This document shows, one piece after another, positions 25,300 through 33,879 of a DNA stretch of 64,000 bases; the first letter of the stretch is position 1, and every line of letters starts with the position of its first letter. Location: contig NZ_JAGIAV010000002.1 in assembly GCF_017744675.1 (NCBI RefSeq), positions 620,001-684,000 on the forward strand, in the 5' to 3' direction. A model generated the notes under the pieces. The model was not told the origin of the DNA. It worked only from the letters and a program-made list of their open reading frames with translations, and made no database searches. Made by a program: the position numbers and the translations under genes. Source of the DNA: Flavobacterium sp. Its GTDB lineage: Bacteria; Bacteroidota; Bacteroidia; Flavobacteriales; Flavobacteriaceae.

Positions 25300-26565
25300 T
25301 TGAAAATTAATAAACTCAACAGCATCATTATCTTAGGGTTGGTGGCCATCATTAGTATTTTGGTCGCACAATTGCTTTGGACAAAAGAGGCTTTTACAAT
25401 TGAACAAAAAAAACTGAGCCAAAAGGCGCATATTGCTTTACTTGAAGTGGCTAAAAAATTATATGAGGGAACAAATCACGAATTGCCAGTTCAGAATCCT
25501 GTACAGAAAATTGCAAACGACTATTATATTGTAAATGTCGATAACGAATTTGAGCCTGATATTTTAGAATTTTATCTAAAAACGGAATTCAAAAAAATGA
25601 ACATCACGACCGATTTCGAATATGCGATGTACAACTGCCAAAGCGACGAAATGATTTATGGCGATTATATTTCGCTTTCGAAGAAAAAATCAGAATGCAA
25701 AAAGACGGTTTACTTTCCGAAACATAAAAATCTGGTTTATTATTTTGCGGTTCGTTTTCCAAATGAAACTACTTATCTATTCAGTTCAATGCGATTTTGG
25801 TTTATTCTTTCAACAGCATTGATTCTTATTCTGCTTATTTACGTTTATTCGATTTTTACGCTTTTACAGCATAAAAAATATTCAGAGTTGCAGCGTGATT
25901 TCATTAATAATATGACGCATGAGTTTAAAACGCCTCTTGCTTCAATTCTTATTGCTTCGAAATACTTAATTGAACAAAAACCGATAAAAGAAGACAAGAA
26001 ACTCTATACTTACACCGATATTATTATCAATCAAGGAAACAAACTAAACGGTCATATCGAGAAGATTTTAAATATTGCAAAAGCCGATTACGCTCCTTTA
26101 GAACTCAAAAAAGAAAGCATTTTGATTGTTCCGATTATTGAAGAAGCAATCGAAAACATCAAATTGAAATATCCTGAAGCTTCTATTAAAATTGAAACGG
26201 TTTCAAAAGAATATTTACTAGAAACAGATATTTTTCATTTTGGCAATTTAGTGTATAATTTACTGGATAATGCAGTGAAATACTGTAATGAAAAACCTGA
26301 GATTACTATTAAATTCAAAGAAGAAAAAAATTGTTTAAAACTAGAATTTATTGATAACGGAATCGGAATTAATCCTAAAAAAATATCTTTTATCTTTGAT
26401 AAGTTTTATAGAGTTCAAAATGAAAAAAGTAATGAGGTGAATGGATTTGGACTTGGTTTATACTATGTAAAAGAAATTTGCAGTTTGCAAAACTGGAAAA
26501 TAAAAGCCGAAAATAATAGCGAAAAAGGTGTCACTATAACTTTATCAATTCCTAACAAAAAATGA
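25300..26565 (+). CDS. Sensor histidine kinase
   Basis: This 421-residue membrane kinase has TM1 at about 9-27, a periplasmic sensor of about 135 residues with two cysteines (YNCQSDE, KKSECKK), TM2 at about 167-188, then HisKA and HATPase_c domains. NNMTHEFKTPL gives phospho-acceptor His207. The N box is NLLDNAVKYC, G1 is DNGIGI, the F box is FDKFYR and G2 is GFGLGLYYV. The start must be TTG at 25300: an in-frame stop lies at 25267 and no ATG occurs before TM1. It overlaps the response regulator by 4 bp. The signal sensed is unknown. Confidence 0.93.
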   Translation: MKINKLNSIIILGLVAIISILVAQLLWTKEAFTIEQKKLSQKAHIALLEVAKKLYEGTNHELPVQNPVQKIANDYYIVNVDNEFEPDILEFYLKTEFKKMNITTDFEYAMYNCQSDEMIYGDYISLSKKKSECKKTVYFPKHKNLVYYFAVRFPNETTYLFSSMRFWFILSTALILILLIYVYSIFTLLQHKKYSELQRDFINNMTHEFKTPLASILIASKYLIEQKPIKEDKKLYTYTDIIINQGNKLNGHIEKILNIAKADYAPLELKKESILIVPIIEEAIENIKLKYPEASIKIETVSKEYLLETDIFHFGNLVYNLLDNAVKYCNEKPEITIKFKEEKNCLKLEFIDNGIGINPKKISFIFDKFYRVQNEKSNEVNGFGLGLYYVKEICSLQNWKIKAENNSEKGVTITLSIPNKK

Positions 26566-27248
26566 AAAACTTCAAAATACTATATGCCGAAGACGACGAA
26601 ACCCTTGCGTTTTTAACCAAAGACAATTTGGAGCAAAATAACTATGAGGTCATTCATTGTTCTGATGGGAAATCGGCACTGAAAATTTTTGAGGAAGAAG
26701 AATTTGACATCTGTATTTTTGATATTATGATGCCCAAAATGGATGGTTTTGAACTTGCTGAAGCCGTTCGAAAAATTGATATCAATGTTCCAATTATTTT
26801 CCTTTCGGCTAAAACTTTAAAAGAAGACCGTATTAAAGGTCTGCGTCTTGGTGCCGATGATTATTTGGTAAAACCTTTTAGCATTGAAGAATTACTGCTG
26901 AAAATTGAAATCTTCTTAAAGCGTTCGCAAAAAAATATTCCGCCAGTAAAAACAATTTATGAAGTAGGAAAATATCAGTTTGACACCAAAAATTTCATTC
27001 TTTTTAATGACGAAGAAAAAGTTGGATTGACTCAGCGTGAGGCCGAATTATTGAAACTTTTTTTAGATCATAAAAATTCTGTTTTGAAAAGAGAACAGAT
27101 TCTTACGTCTCTATGGGGAACAGATGACTATTTTATGGGAAGAAGTTTGGACGTTTTTATTTCGCGTCTGCGCAAAATCTTAGCCAATGAACAAGGTATT
27201 TCGATTGAAAACCTGCATGGTATTGGGTTTCGGTTTTCGATTGGGTAA
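26562..27248 (+). CDS. OmpR/PhoB-type response regulator
   Basis: This 228-residue protein has an N-terminal receiver domain and a C-terminal winged-helix DNA-binding domain. The phosphorylated residue is Asp54 in CIFDIMMPKMDG. The acidic pair is EDDE at 10-13, and Lys is in YLVKPF. The trans_reg_C part (about 130-228) contains VGLTQREAELLKLF and GRSLDVFISRLRKIL. The ATG overlaps the kinase stop (ATGA), so the two are one two-component system. Targets cannot be read from the window. Confidence 0.95.
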   Translation: MKNFKILYAEDDETLAFLTKDNLEQNNYEVIHCSDGKSALKIFEEEEFDICIFDIMMPKMDGFELAEAVRKIDINVPIIFLSAKTLKEDRIKGLRLGADDYLVKPFSIEELLLKIEIFLKRSQKNIPPVKTIYEVGKYQFDTKNFILFNDEEKVGLTQREAELLKLFLDHKNSVLKREQILTSLWGTDDYFMGRSLDVFISRLRKILANEQGISIENLHGIGFRFSIG

Positions 27249-27332
27249 ATCACAATTCTGTTAAAAATAAAGAAAAATCTGTAAGCTGTTTTTCGAAAAA
27301 CTTTGTATTTTTAATATCTAATTTTCTTGGAT

Positions 27333-28097
27333 ATGAAATTACATCATTTGCGAAATGCCTCCTTGGTAATTGAAACAGAAAAGCATGTCATTTTAGTTGA
27401 CCCGATGTTAGGTAAAAGAAAAACAATTCCGCCTTTTACTATTTTCAGATATAAACCGAAACGAAACCCTTTGGTAGCTTTGCCAAAAAACAGTCGTGAC
27501 ATTTTAAGTCGCGTTACGTATTGTTTGATTACACATTTGCATCCTGATCATATCGATAAAGCGGGCGAGGTTTTTTTAAGACGAAAAAGCATTCCTGTTA
27601 TTTGCAGTTCTAAAGATGAAAAAGCATTGGTTCAAAGAGGACTTAGCGTAATTCAGACTCTGGAATATTGGGAACCTCAAAAGTTTTTAGATGGAAAAAT
27701 TACTGGAATTCCTGCTATTCACGGTTACGGTTTCATTGCCAAATTGATGGGAAATGTAATGGGATTTCTTATTGAACTAGCCGATCAAAAATCGGTTTAT
27801 ATTAGTTCTGACACTATTTTTACAGAACATGTCGAAAAAGTTTTAACCCAACTTAAACCCGACATTTCGGTTGTTGCCTGCGGTACGGCAAGATTAGATA
27901 TCGGACAACCGCTATTAATGCGAATGGATGACATTTTGAAGTTTACAGCTTTAGCTCCAGGAAAAGTTCTCGCTAATCATTTAGAAGCTTTGAATCATTG
28001 CCCAACCACAAGATTACAATTAAGAACAGCTCTTGCAGATAATAATCTTTTAAGCAAAACCGCAATTCCGAATGATGGAGAATGTCTGGAATATTAA
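27333..28097 (+). CDS. Metallo-beta-lactamase-fold hydrolase (UlaG-like)
   Basis: This 254-residue cytoplasmic protein has the metallo-beta-lactamase fold. The metal motif is ITHLHPDHID, with His68, His70, Asp72 and His73. Later ligands are likely in IPAIHGYG, SSDTIF and LANHLEAL. The opening LRNASLVIETEKHVILVDPMLG is typical of the UlaG/YtnP-like beta-lactamase_2 branch. I chose the ATG at 27333 over a TTG two codons earlier. Its stop lies one base from the stop of the convergent radical SAM gene. Substrate unknown. Confidence 0.87.
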   Translation: MKLHHLRNASLVIETEKHVILVDPMLGKRKTIPPFTIFRYKPKRNPLVALPKNSRDILSRVTYCLITHLHPDHIDKAGEVFLRRKSIPVICSSKDEKALVQRGLSVIQTLEYWEPQKFLDGKITGIPAIHGYGFIAKLMGNVMGFLIELADQKSVYISSDTIFTEHVEKVLTQLKPDISVVACGTARLDIGQPLLMRMDDILKFTALAPGKVLANHLEALNHCPTTRLQLRTALADNNLLSKTAIPNDGECLEY

Positions 28098-28098
28098 T

Positions 28099-30330
28099 TT
28101 ATAAAACCAATAAACCAAATTCTCTCAAGGTATTTACGGGTTTAGAATACCAAAACAATTCGAAATCTTCTAGTGAAGTCTCAAAATCATTTTTAACTTC
28201 CTGAAAAGTATAACTTTTAGAACCCGAAACGGCTATTTTCGATAAAATAGACACCAGCCACTCGCCTTCTTCTTTACTGGTTTGAATATCGAAGCTTTCT
28301 TTTTTGTCATGAAAAGTAAGCGACATCATTTCCCAGCTTCTTCCTTTTTTAGATTTCGTAAAAATCGATACAGAAGGTTTTCCGCCAAGCCAAACCACTT
28401 TTGCATTTGGTTTTGTGTTGAAATCGTTTTGTTCTTGTAAGGCATTAAAAATAAAATCGGGATGAATTTTGGTTTTCGGAATCTTAAAATCAAACCAATC
28501 TTGCAACTCGTAATCAAAACAGATTCCGTGCATGAAATTGAAAAGCGATTTCTTTAATCCAAAACTAAATTTATCATGATTGATTCCTGTAGCATCAGTA
28601 TATTCGATATCATTATTCGCAAAAGTTCCAATCGCTTCTGTTTTTTTCGTCACGCCAAATTGCTCAGGATACAATCCAACCTGACTGTGAGCCGTTAAAG
28701 CAAATTGATGCCAAAAACCAGATTGTAAAACTCCAGCTTCAAACAGCTGGCGAACCATTTCCAAGCTGTCAACCGTTTCTTGAATAGTTTGCGTTGGATA
28801 TCCGTACATTAAATACGCATGAACCATAATTCCGGCTTCAGTAAAATTTCGGGTCACTTTTGCCACCTGTTCTACTGTAACACCTTTGTCGATTAATTTC
28901 AACAATCGATCCGAAGCTACTTCTAAACCACCAGAAACTGCAATACAGCCAGAAGCTTTCAGTAAAATGCACAAATCTTTTGAAAAGCTTTTTTCAAAAC
29001 GAATATTCGTCCACCACGTTACAGCGAGTTTTCTTTTTAAAATTTCAAGTGCTACGGCACGCATTAAAGCTGGAGGAGCGGCTTCATCCACAAAATGGAA
29101 TCCGTTTTGACCTGTTTTTTCGATCAATTCTTCCATTCGGTCACAAAGCAAACTTGCTGCAACAGGTTCATACACTTTTATATAGTCTAAAGAAATATCA
29201 CAGAAAGTGCATTTTCCCCAATAACAGCCATGCGCCATGGTGAGTTTGTTCCATCTTCCGTCGCTCCACATTCGATGCATCGGATTTACAATTTCGATTA
29301 CCGAAATATATTTATCCAAAGGCAAATCTGAATAATCTGGAGTTCCAACCTGCGATTGTTTATAATCGTGTTTTAAAGAATTGTTTTTGTAAACCACCTC
29401 TCCATTTTTTAATAAAAAAGTCCTTTTAAAAGAATTTGAATCTGGATTTTCTAAATGAAAAATTAACTCTTCAATTGGAACTTCTCCGTCATCTAAAGTG
29501 ATAAAATCAAAAAACTCAAAAACACGTTTATCTGAAAGTGAACGTAATTCAGTATTTGGAAAACCTCCACCCATCGAAATTTTAATTTCTGGATGATTTT
29601 GTTTTACCCATTGTGCACATCTAAAAGCGCTATATAAATTCCCTGGAAAAGGAACAGAAATTAAAAACAAAGTAGGTTTTACAGCTTCAATTTTAGCTTT
29701 TAAAAGCGAAATTAAAATCGAATCGATATAGGTTGGTTCTTGCTGTAAAGCTTCGTACAATTCATCAAACGAATTGGCACTTCTTCCTAAACGTTCGGCA
29801 TATCGGCTAAAGCCAAAATTTTCATCGACACATTCTACTATAAAATCTGAAATATCTTCCAGATACAAAGTTGCCAAGTGTTTTGCTTTGTCTTGAGTTC
29901 CCATTGTTCCAAAAGCCCAATCCAATTCTTCCAATTGTGCAAAACGAGAAGCTTCTGGCAGAAAATCTTCCTGACAAATTTGTAAAGCCAAAGTTGGATT
30001 TTTTCCTTGAAGAAACTGAATTACAGAATCAATTGTTTTAATATATTCATCCTGTAAAGCAAAAATACGCTTAGAATTATCTGAGATTTCAGCATCAACT
30101 TGAAACATTAAACTTGACCCGAGGCTGGAGGCCGAATTGGCGGAGCAAACCTGAAACAAATCAATAAGTCCTTTTTTCGAAAACAATTCCAAAATCACAT
30201 CAATACCCAAATCAGCCTGAACCGATTCGATACTTTTAGTGTTCAGAAAACCTTTTATATACGCCGTTGCCGGATACGGTGTATTCAGTTGAGTAAAGGG
30301 CGGCGTAATTACAAAAAGTTTCGTTTTCAA
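28099..30330 (-). CDS. B12-binding-domain radical SAM protein
   Basis: About 743 residues if translation begins at the TTG at 30330. A TTG at 30351 overlaps a -7-like element (TATTTTTG) and is less likely; no ATG fits. The N-terminal region includes KLFVITPPFTQLNTPYPATAYIKGFL and a B12-binding-like segment (PTLFLISVPFPGNLYSAFRCAQWVKQNHPEIKISMGGG). The radical SAM core has HGCYWGKCTFCD, a CX4CX2C cluster motif rather than CX3CX2C (Cys369, 374, 377). CIAVSGGLEVAS and AYLMYGYPTQT are further core motifs. Residues about 61-77 are a GC-rich insert. Substrate unknown; many relatives are methylases or RiPP enzymes. Confidence 0.88.
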   Translation of the reverse strand: MKTKLFVITPPFTQLNTPYPATAYIKGFLNTKSIESVQADLGIDVILELFSKKGLIDLFQVCSANSASSLGSSLMFQVDAEISDNSKRIFALQDEYIKTIDSVIQFLQGKNPTLALQICQEDFLPEASRFAQLEELDWAFGTMGTQDKAKHLATLYLEDISDFIVECVDENFGFSRYAERLGRSANSFDELYEALQQEPTYIDSILISLLKAKIEAVKPTLFLISVPFPGNLYSAFRCAQWVKQNHPEIKISMGGGFPNTELRSLSDKRVFEFFDFITLDDGEVPIEELIFHLENPDSNSFKRTFLLKNGEVVYKNNSLKHDYKQSQVGTPDYSDLPLDKYISVIEIVNPMHRMWSDGRWNKLTMAHGCYWGKCTFCDISLDYIKVYEPVAASLLCDRMEELIEKTGQNGFHFVDEAAPPALMRAVALEILKRKLAVTWWTNIRFEKSFSKDLCILLKASGCIAVSGGLEVASDRLLKLIDKGVTVEQVAKVTRNFTEAGIMVHAYLMYGYPTQTIQETVDSLEMVRQLFEAGVLQSGFWHQFALTAHSQVGLYPEQFGVTKKTEAIGTFANNDIEYTDATGINHDKFSFGLKKSLFNFMHGICFDYELQDWFDFKIPKTKIHPDFIFNALQEQNDFNTKPNAKVVWLGGKPSVSIFTKSKKGRSWEMMSLTFHDKKESFDIQTSKEEGEWLVSILSKIAVSGSKSYTFQEVKNDFETSLEDFELFWYSKPVNTLREFGLLVL
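30100..30150 (-). repeat. GC-rich in-frame insert in the radical SAM gene, flanked by near-direct repeats
   Basis: Within 30115-30150 about two thirds of the bases are G or C, in an AT-rich gene. The encoded stretch is VCSANSASSLGSSLMFQ. It is bracketed by GTTTCAGGTT and GTTTCAAGTT (9 of 10 identical), giving LFQV and MFQV, like a duplicated target. The open reading frame is kept. Confidence 0.5.
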
Positions 30331-30416
30331 AAGGGAATTATTTTTTTGCAAAAATACAGGATATTGGCGACTTTTTCTTGAAAAGATTTTGTTCGTCTGA
30401 CTTCTGACTTTTTAAT

Positions 30417-30445
30417 TTGGATTTATAGATATTTAATTACATTTG
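30417..30445 (+). promoter_or_regulatory. Promoter of the T9SS Ig-repeat gene (TTG-N18-TACATTTG)
   Basis: TTG at 30417-30419 and TACATTTG at 30438-30445 are separated by 18 nt, matching the Flavobacterium -33/-7 consensus. Transcription would start about 15 nt before the ATG at 30466. A divergent -7-like element (30349-30356, minus strand) may serve the radical SAM gene. Confidence 0.65.
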
Positions 30446-30465
30446 AAATGGCTTAATTTTCTTTT

Positions 30466-33400
30466 ATGAAACAAAAATTACTTTTCTTTTTTCTTTTTTA
30501 CTCCTTCTTAATGCAAAGTCAATGTTTTGATTGCGCAAAAGTTTATGCTGGCTGGATTGGAGGTGCGGTTTTTGATTTAGAAAAAACAGACAATGCCGTG
30601 TTCGTAACTATAGGAACACATCTTTCCGGCGCCAATAGAACTGACAGACCAGGGCTTTACAAATATGATTTAAATTGTAATCTTCTTTGGAAAAAAGAAT
30701 TTCCTAGTTATACACTTGCCGATTATTTCTGTGTTGATGATCAAGGAAATTCGTACGTTTTAGTAAAAGAACTTTTAGGAGGGAATTACAACTATGGAAG
30801 AGAACCTTTTGTTCTTGATGGTTTAGACTTTTATTTTGGCGTTACACTTTATAAACTGTCTCCAAGCGGAAATGTTTTATGGAATCGTAAAATTGGCACT
30901 ATAAACAACTTAGCAAAAAATGTTTACTACAATGATGGCTACATTTATGTCACTGGCTCATTTAATAATTCTATCAATATCAATAATCAAATCTTATTAA
31001 GTGATAATGCTTATTATGGACGAGCTTTTGTTGCAAAATTTGATGTTGGAGGGAACCTAATTGATGCTAAAAAATATGGATCTGGTTCTGAAGCCCTTAA
31101 AACTTCTGAAATCGATAAAAATGGAAATATCTATTTCGGTACAATTGGCTTAAACTATGTAACTTCCACTATTTTCAAAGTCAATTCAAATTTAGAGATG
31201 GTATGGAGTAAAGAAATTTCTAACAATGGTAATATCCTTAATAAAACCGTTTATAGACCAACTATATTATATTATAACCCAATAAATGACAAACTATATC
31301 TATGGGGCTGTTTTGATCGAGATGTAAATGTTTTGGGAAATATATTTAATACAAATTCCCCAAGAAATGATGTAACACAATCCATTTTGACAGAATTTGA
31401 TCCTTCTAACGGAAATTTGCAAAGATTTAAACAAATTAACAACAATTCAATGCTTGAATATCCAGGAGAAGCCAATCTTCGACCAAGTAGTTTAAATAAA
31501 GCATATATGGCTGGAAAAGGCAATGAATTATTTGTTTTTACCAGTTTCTCCAATACAATGATTTTTCCCAATGCAACTATTACATCAAGGTATTGGGGTG
31601 AAGATCTCGTACTCTTTAAAATGAATTTAGATAATTTTGAACCAGAGTACATTTTAAAATCAGCTGGTACAAATCATTATGCTAATACTCTATCTCTTGA
31701 TGCGGCGGGACCAATTAGATTTGACAAAAATGATTTGTTTTTAACCTCAAATTTTCAAAGTGAGCCCTTAATAATTAATAATTCTGTTATTTATGGCAAT
31801 AGCGGAAATAACGAGTCAAATGGATTACTTTATAAGCTTAAGGCTAGTACATCTCCAGCTAGTAAAGGTGAAATATTAGCAGAAAACACTTGTTTTAATA
31901 AAGCGGTAGATTTTAATGTTAAAGGCACATTTGATTCAATACTATGGAATTTTGATGACCCAAATTCAAACGCAAACAATACCGCAACAATAAACAATCC
32001 TCAGCATCAATTTACCGCTATAGGAACATTCAATGTTTCTGCGACAATAAAATGCGGGAGTGAAACCCAAACCATAACTAAGGAAATCACGATTACCAAT
32101 AGCCCTAATGACTTTACACTAAATCCTATTTATTCTTGCGAAGCAAATTCTGGATCTGGTATTTCAAATTCTTTTAATACTTCTGGCATACAAGCAACCG
32201 TAATAGGAAATCAATCGGATTTAATTGTAGAATATACTAATCAAAACGGAGTCTCTTTACCAAGTCCGTTGCCAAACCCTTACACCAATACTGCAAAAAA
32301 TGAAGAGATTATAACTGTAAAAAGTTATTTCAAAACAAATCCTTCTTGTTTTGTAGAGAAAGATTTTAAGCTAATTATCATTAGTAAATCGCAAAATCCA
32401 ACTGCTAATACTCAACAAACTTTTTGCATCCGACAAAATGCAACATTAGCCAACGTTCAAATTACTGGACAAAATATAAAATGGTACGACGCACAAACAG
32501 CTGGAACACTTTTATCTAACACAACTCCACTTCAAAATGGAGTAACTTATTATGCGTCTCAAACTGTAAACGGATGTGAAAGCGAAAGAGCAGCTGTTTT
32601 AATTAATATTCAAAATACTTTGGTTCCAACTGCGAACGCAAACCAACCCTTTTGCAACGGACAAAATCCGACAATTGCCAATATTGAAATTACAGGAACT
32701 TCTATAAAATGGTACAACGCTCCAACAAACGGGTCTTTATTACCTGAAACTACAGCGCTACAAGACGGCAAAACTTATTACGCTTCTCAAACCATAAATG
32801 ATTGTGAGAGTCCAAGATTTGGAGTTACAGTTTCAATTGTGAATACTCCTTCTGTTCCAACTGGCACTCCAGAACAATCATTCTGTAAAAAAGAAAATAA
32901 AACTCTTAATGACATTCAGATCACAGGACAAAATATAAAGTGGTTCGATACTTATTTTTCTGCCTCTGTTTTACCCAATACCACTTTATTAGAAAATAAT
33001 AGAACTTATTATGTTTCTCAAACTATTGGATGTGAAAGCGATAGAATACCAATTTTAGTTCATGTTTATAATACTCCATTACCAACTGGAAATAATAATC
33101 AACAATTTTGCATTGATGAACTTGCAACAATTGAGGATTTAAGAATAATTGGAAGTGTTCTTAAATGGTATGATGCTACAGTAAATGGGAATATTTTACA
33201 AGAAACCGATTTATTACATACTGGAACGTATTATGCTTCGCAAACTTTAAACAATTGCGAAAGCGAAAGATTATCAATTACTGTAAAAATACAAGACACT
33301 CCAATTCCAAGTGCAGATTCTCCACAACAATTCTGCATTCAGAAAAATGCAAAAATTAGTGCTATTGAAATTAGTGGCCAGAACATCAAATGGTATGAAA

Positions 33401-33816
33401 GTTCTTCTGCGACAAACACTTTATCAGAATCTACTTTGCTTGAAAATGGAATCACGTATTATGCTTCTCAGACAGTAAGCACTTGCGAAAGTGACAGGAT
33501 TCCAATCACCATAAATATTTTAGAAGCAACTTCTAAAGATTGTATTAATTTGGTAAATGAACTTCCGTATCCAAAATTCTTTACTCCAAATGGTGATGGT
33601 TTTAATGATACTTGGACAATCGAGCCTGATTATCTAGCTCCAAATTCGTCTATTAGAATATTCAACCGTTACGGAAAATTAATTAAAGAATTGGCACTAA
33701 ATACCTCTTGGAACGGAACTTATCTTGGCAATCAGGAACCAGCATCAGATTATTGGTTTATGGTTACCAGAATAAATGGAACAGAATATAGAGGCCACTT
33801 TTCTCTTAAACGATAA
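30466..33816 (+). CDS. T9SS-secreted multi-domain protein with five Ig-like repeats
   Basis: This 1116-residue protein has a signal peptide (to about SQC, residue 20). The N-terminal half (about 25-470) has repeating DxxGNxY/VTG-type blades resembling a propeller. A PKD domain follows (about 480-550). Residues about 645-1021 hold five repeats of 75-80 residues, each with a QxFC start, a KWYD/KWYN motif, TYYASQT and CES(E/D)R. The final 80 residues (FTPNGDGFNDTW...IFNRYGKLIKE...YRGHFSLKR) are the gliding-motility-associated type B T9SS sorting domain. It is therefore exported by type IX secretion and likely stays at the surface. A strong promoter and terminator make it a single-gene unit. An adhesin is the best guess. 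Confidence 0.9.
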   Translation: MKQKLLFFFLFYSFLMQSQCFDCAKVYAGWIGGAVFDLEKTDNAVFVTIGTHLSGANRTDRPGLYKYDLNCNLLWKKEFPSYTLADYFCVDDQGNSYVLVKELLGGNYNYGREPFVLDGLDFYFGVTLYKLSPSGNVLWNRKIGTINNLAKNVYYNDGYIYVTGSFNNSININNQILLSDNAYYGRAFVAKFDVGGNLIDAKKYGSGSEALKTSEIDKNGNIYFGTIGLNYVTSTIFKVNSNLEMVWSKEISNNGNILNKTVYRPTILYYNPINDKLYLWGCFDRDVNVLGNIFNTNSPRNDVTQSILTEFDPSNGNLQRFKQINNNSMLEYPGEANLRPSSLNKAYMAGKGNELFVFTSFSNTMIFPNATITSRYWGEDLVLFKMNLDNFEPEYILKSAGTNHYANTLSLDAAGPIRFDKNDLFLTSNFQSEPLIINNSVIYGNSGNNESNGLLYKLKASTSPASKGEILAENTCFNKAVDFNVKGTFDSILWNFDDPNSNANNTATINNPQHQFTAIGTFNVSATIKCGSETQTITKEITITNSPNDFTLNPIYSCEANSGSGISNSFNTSGIQATVIGNQSDLIVEYTNQNGVSLPSPLPNPYTNTAKNEEIITVKSYFKTNPSCFVEKDFKLIIISKSQNPTANTQQTFCIRQNATLANVQITGQNIKWYDAQTAGTLLSNTTPLQNGVTYYASQTVNGCESERAAVLINIQNTLVPTANANQPFCNGQNPTIANIEITGTSIKWYNAPTNGSLLPETTALQDGKTYYASQTINDCESPRFGVTVSIVNTPSVPTGTPEQSFCKKENKTLNDIQITGQNIKWFDTYFSASVLPNTTLLENNRTYYVSQTIGCESDRIPILVHVYNTPLPTGNNNQQFCIDELATIEDLRIIGSVLKWYDATVNGNILQETDLLHTGTYYASQTLNNCESERLSITVKIQDTPIPSADSPQQFCIQKNAKISAIEISGQNIKWYESSSATNTLSESTLLENGITYYASQTVSTCESDRIPITINILEATSKDCINLVNELPYPKFFTPNGDGFNDTWTIEPDYLAPNSSIRIFNRYGKLIKELALNTSWNGTYLGNQEPASDYWFMVTRINGTEYRGHFSLKR

Positions 33817-33818
33817 AG

Positions 33819-33855
33819 AAAGTCCGCAAAGTAAATTTACCTCGCGGACTTTTTA
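33819..33855 (+). terminator. Terminator of the T9SS Ig-repeat gene
   Basis: A 9-bp stem (AAAGTCCGC / GCGGACTTT) encloses a loop with the palindrome GTAAATTTAC and is followed by TTTAATAATATTTTT. It lies 3 bp past the stop and also separates the convergent transporter gene. Confidence 0.88.
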
Positions 33856-33879
33856 ATAATATTTTTGCTTAAAAAATTC

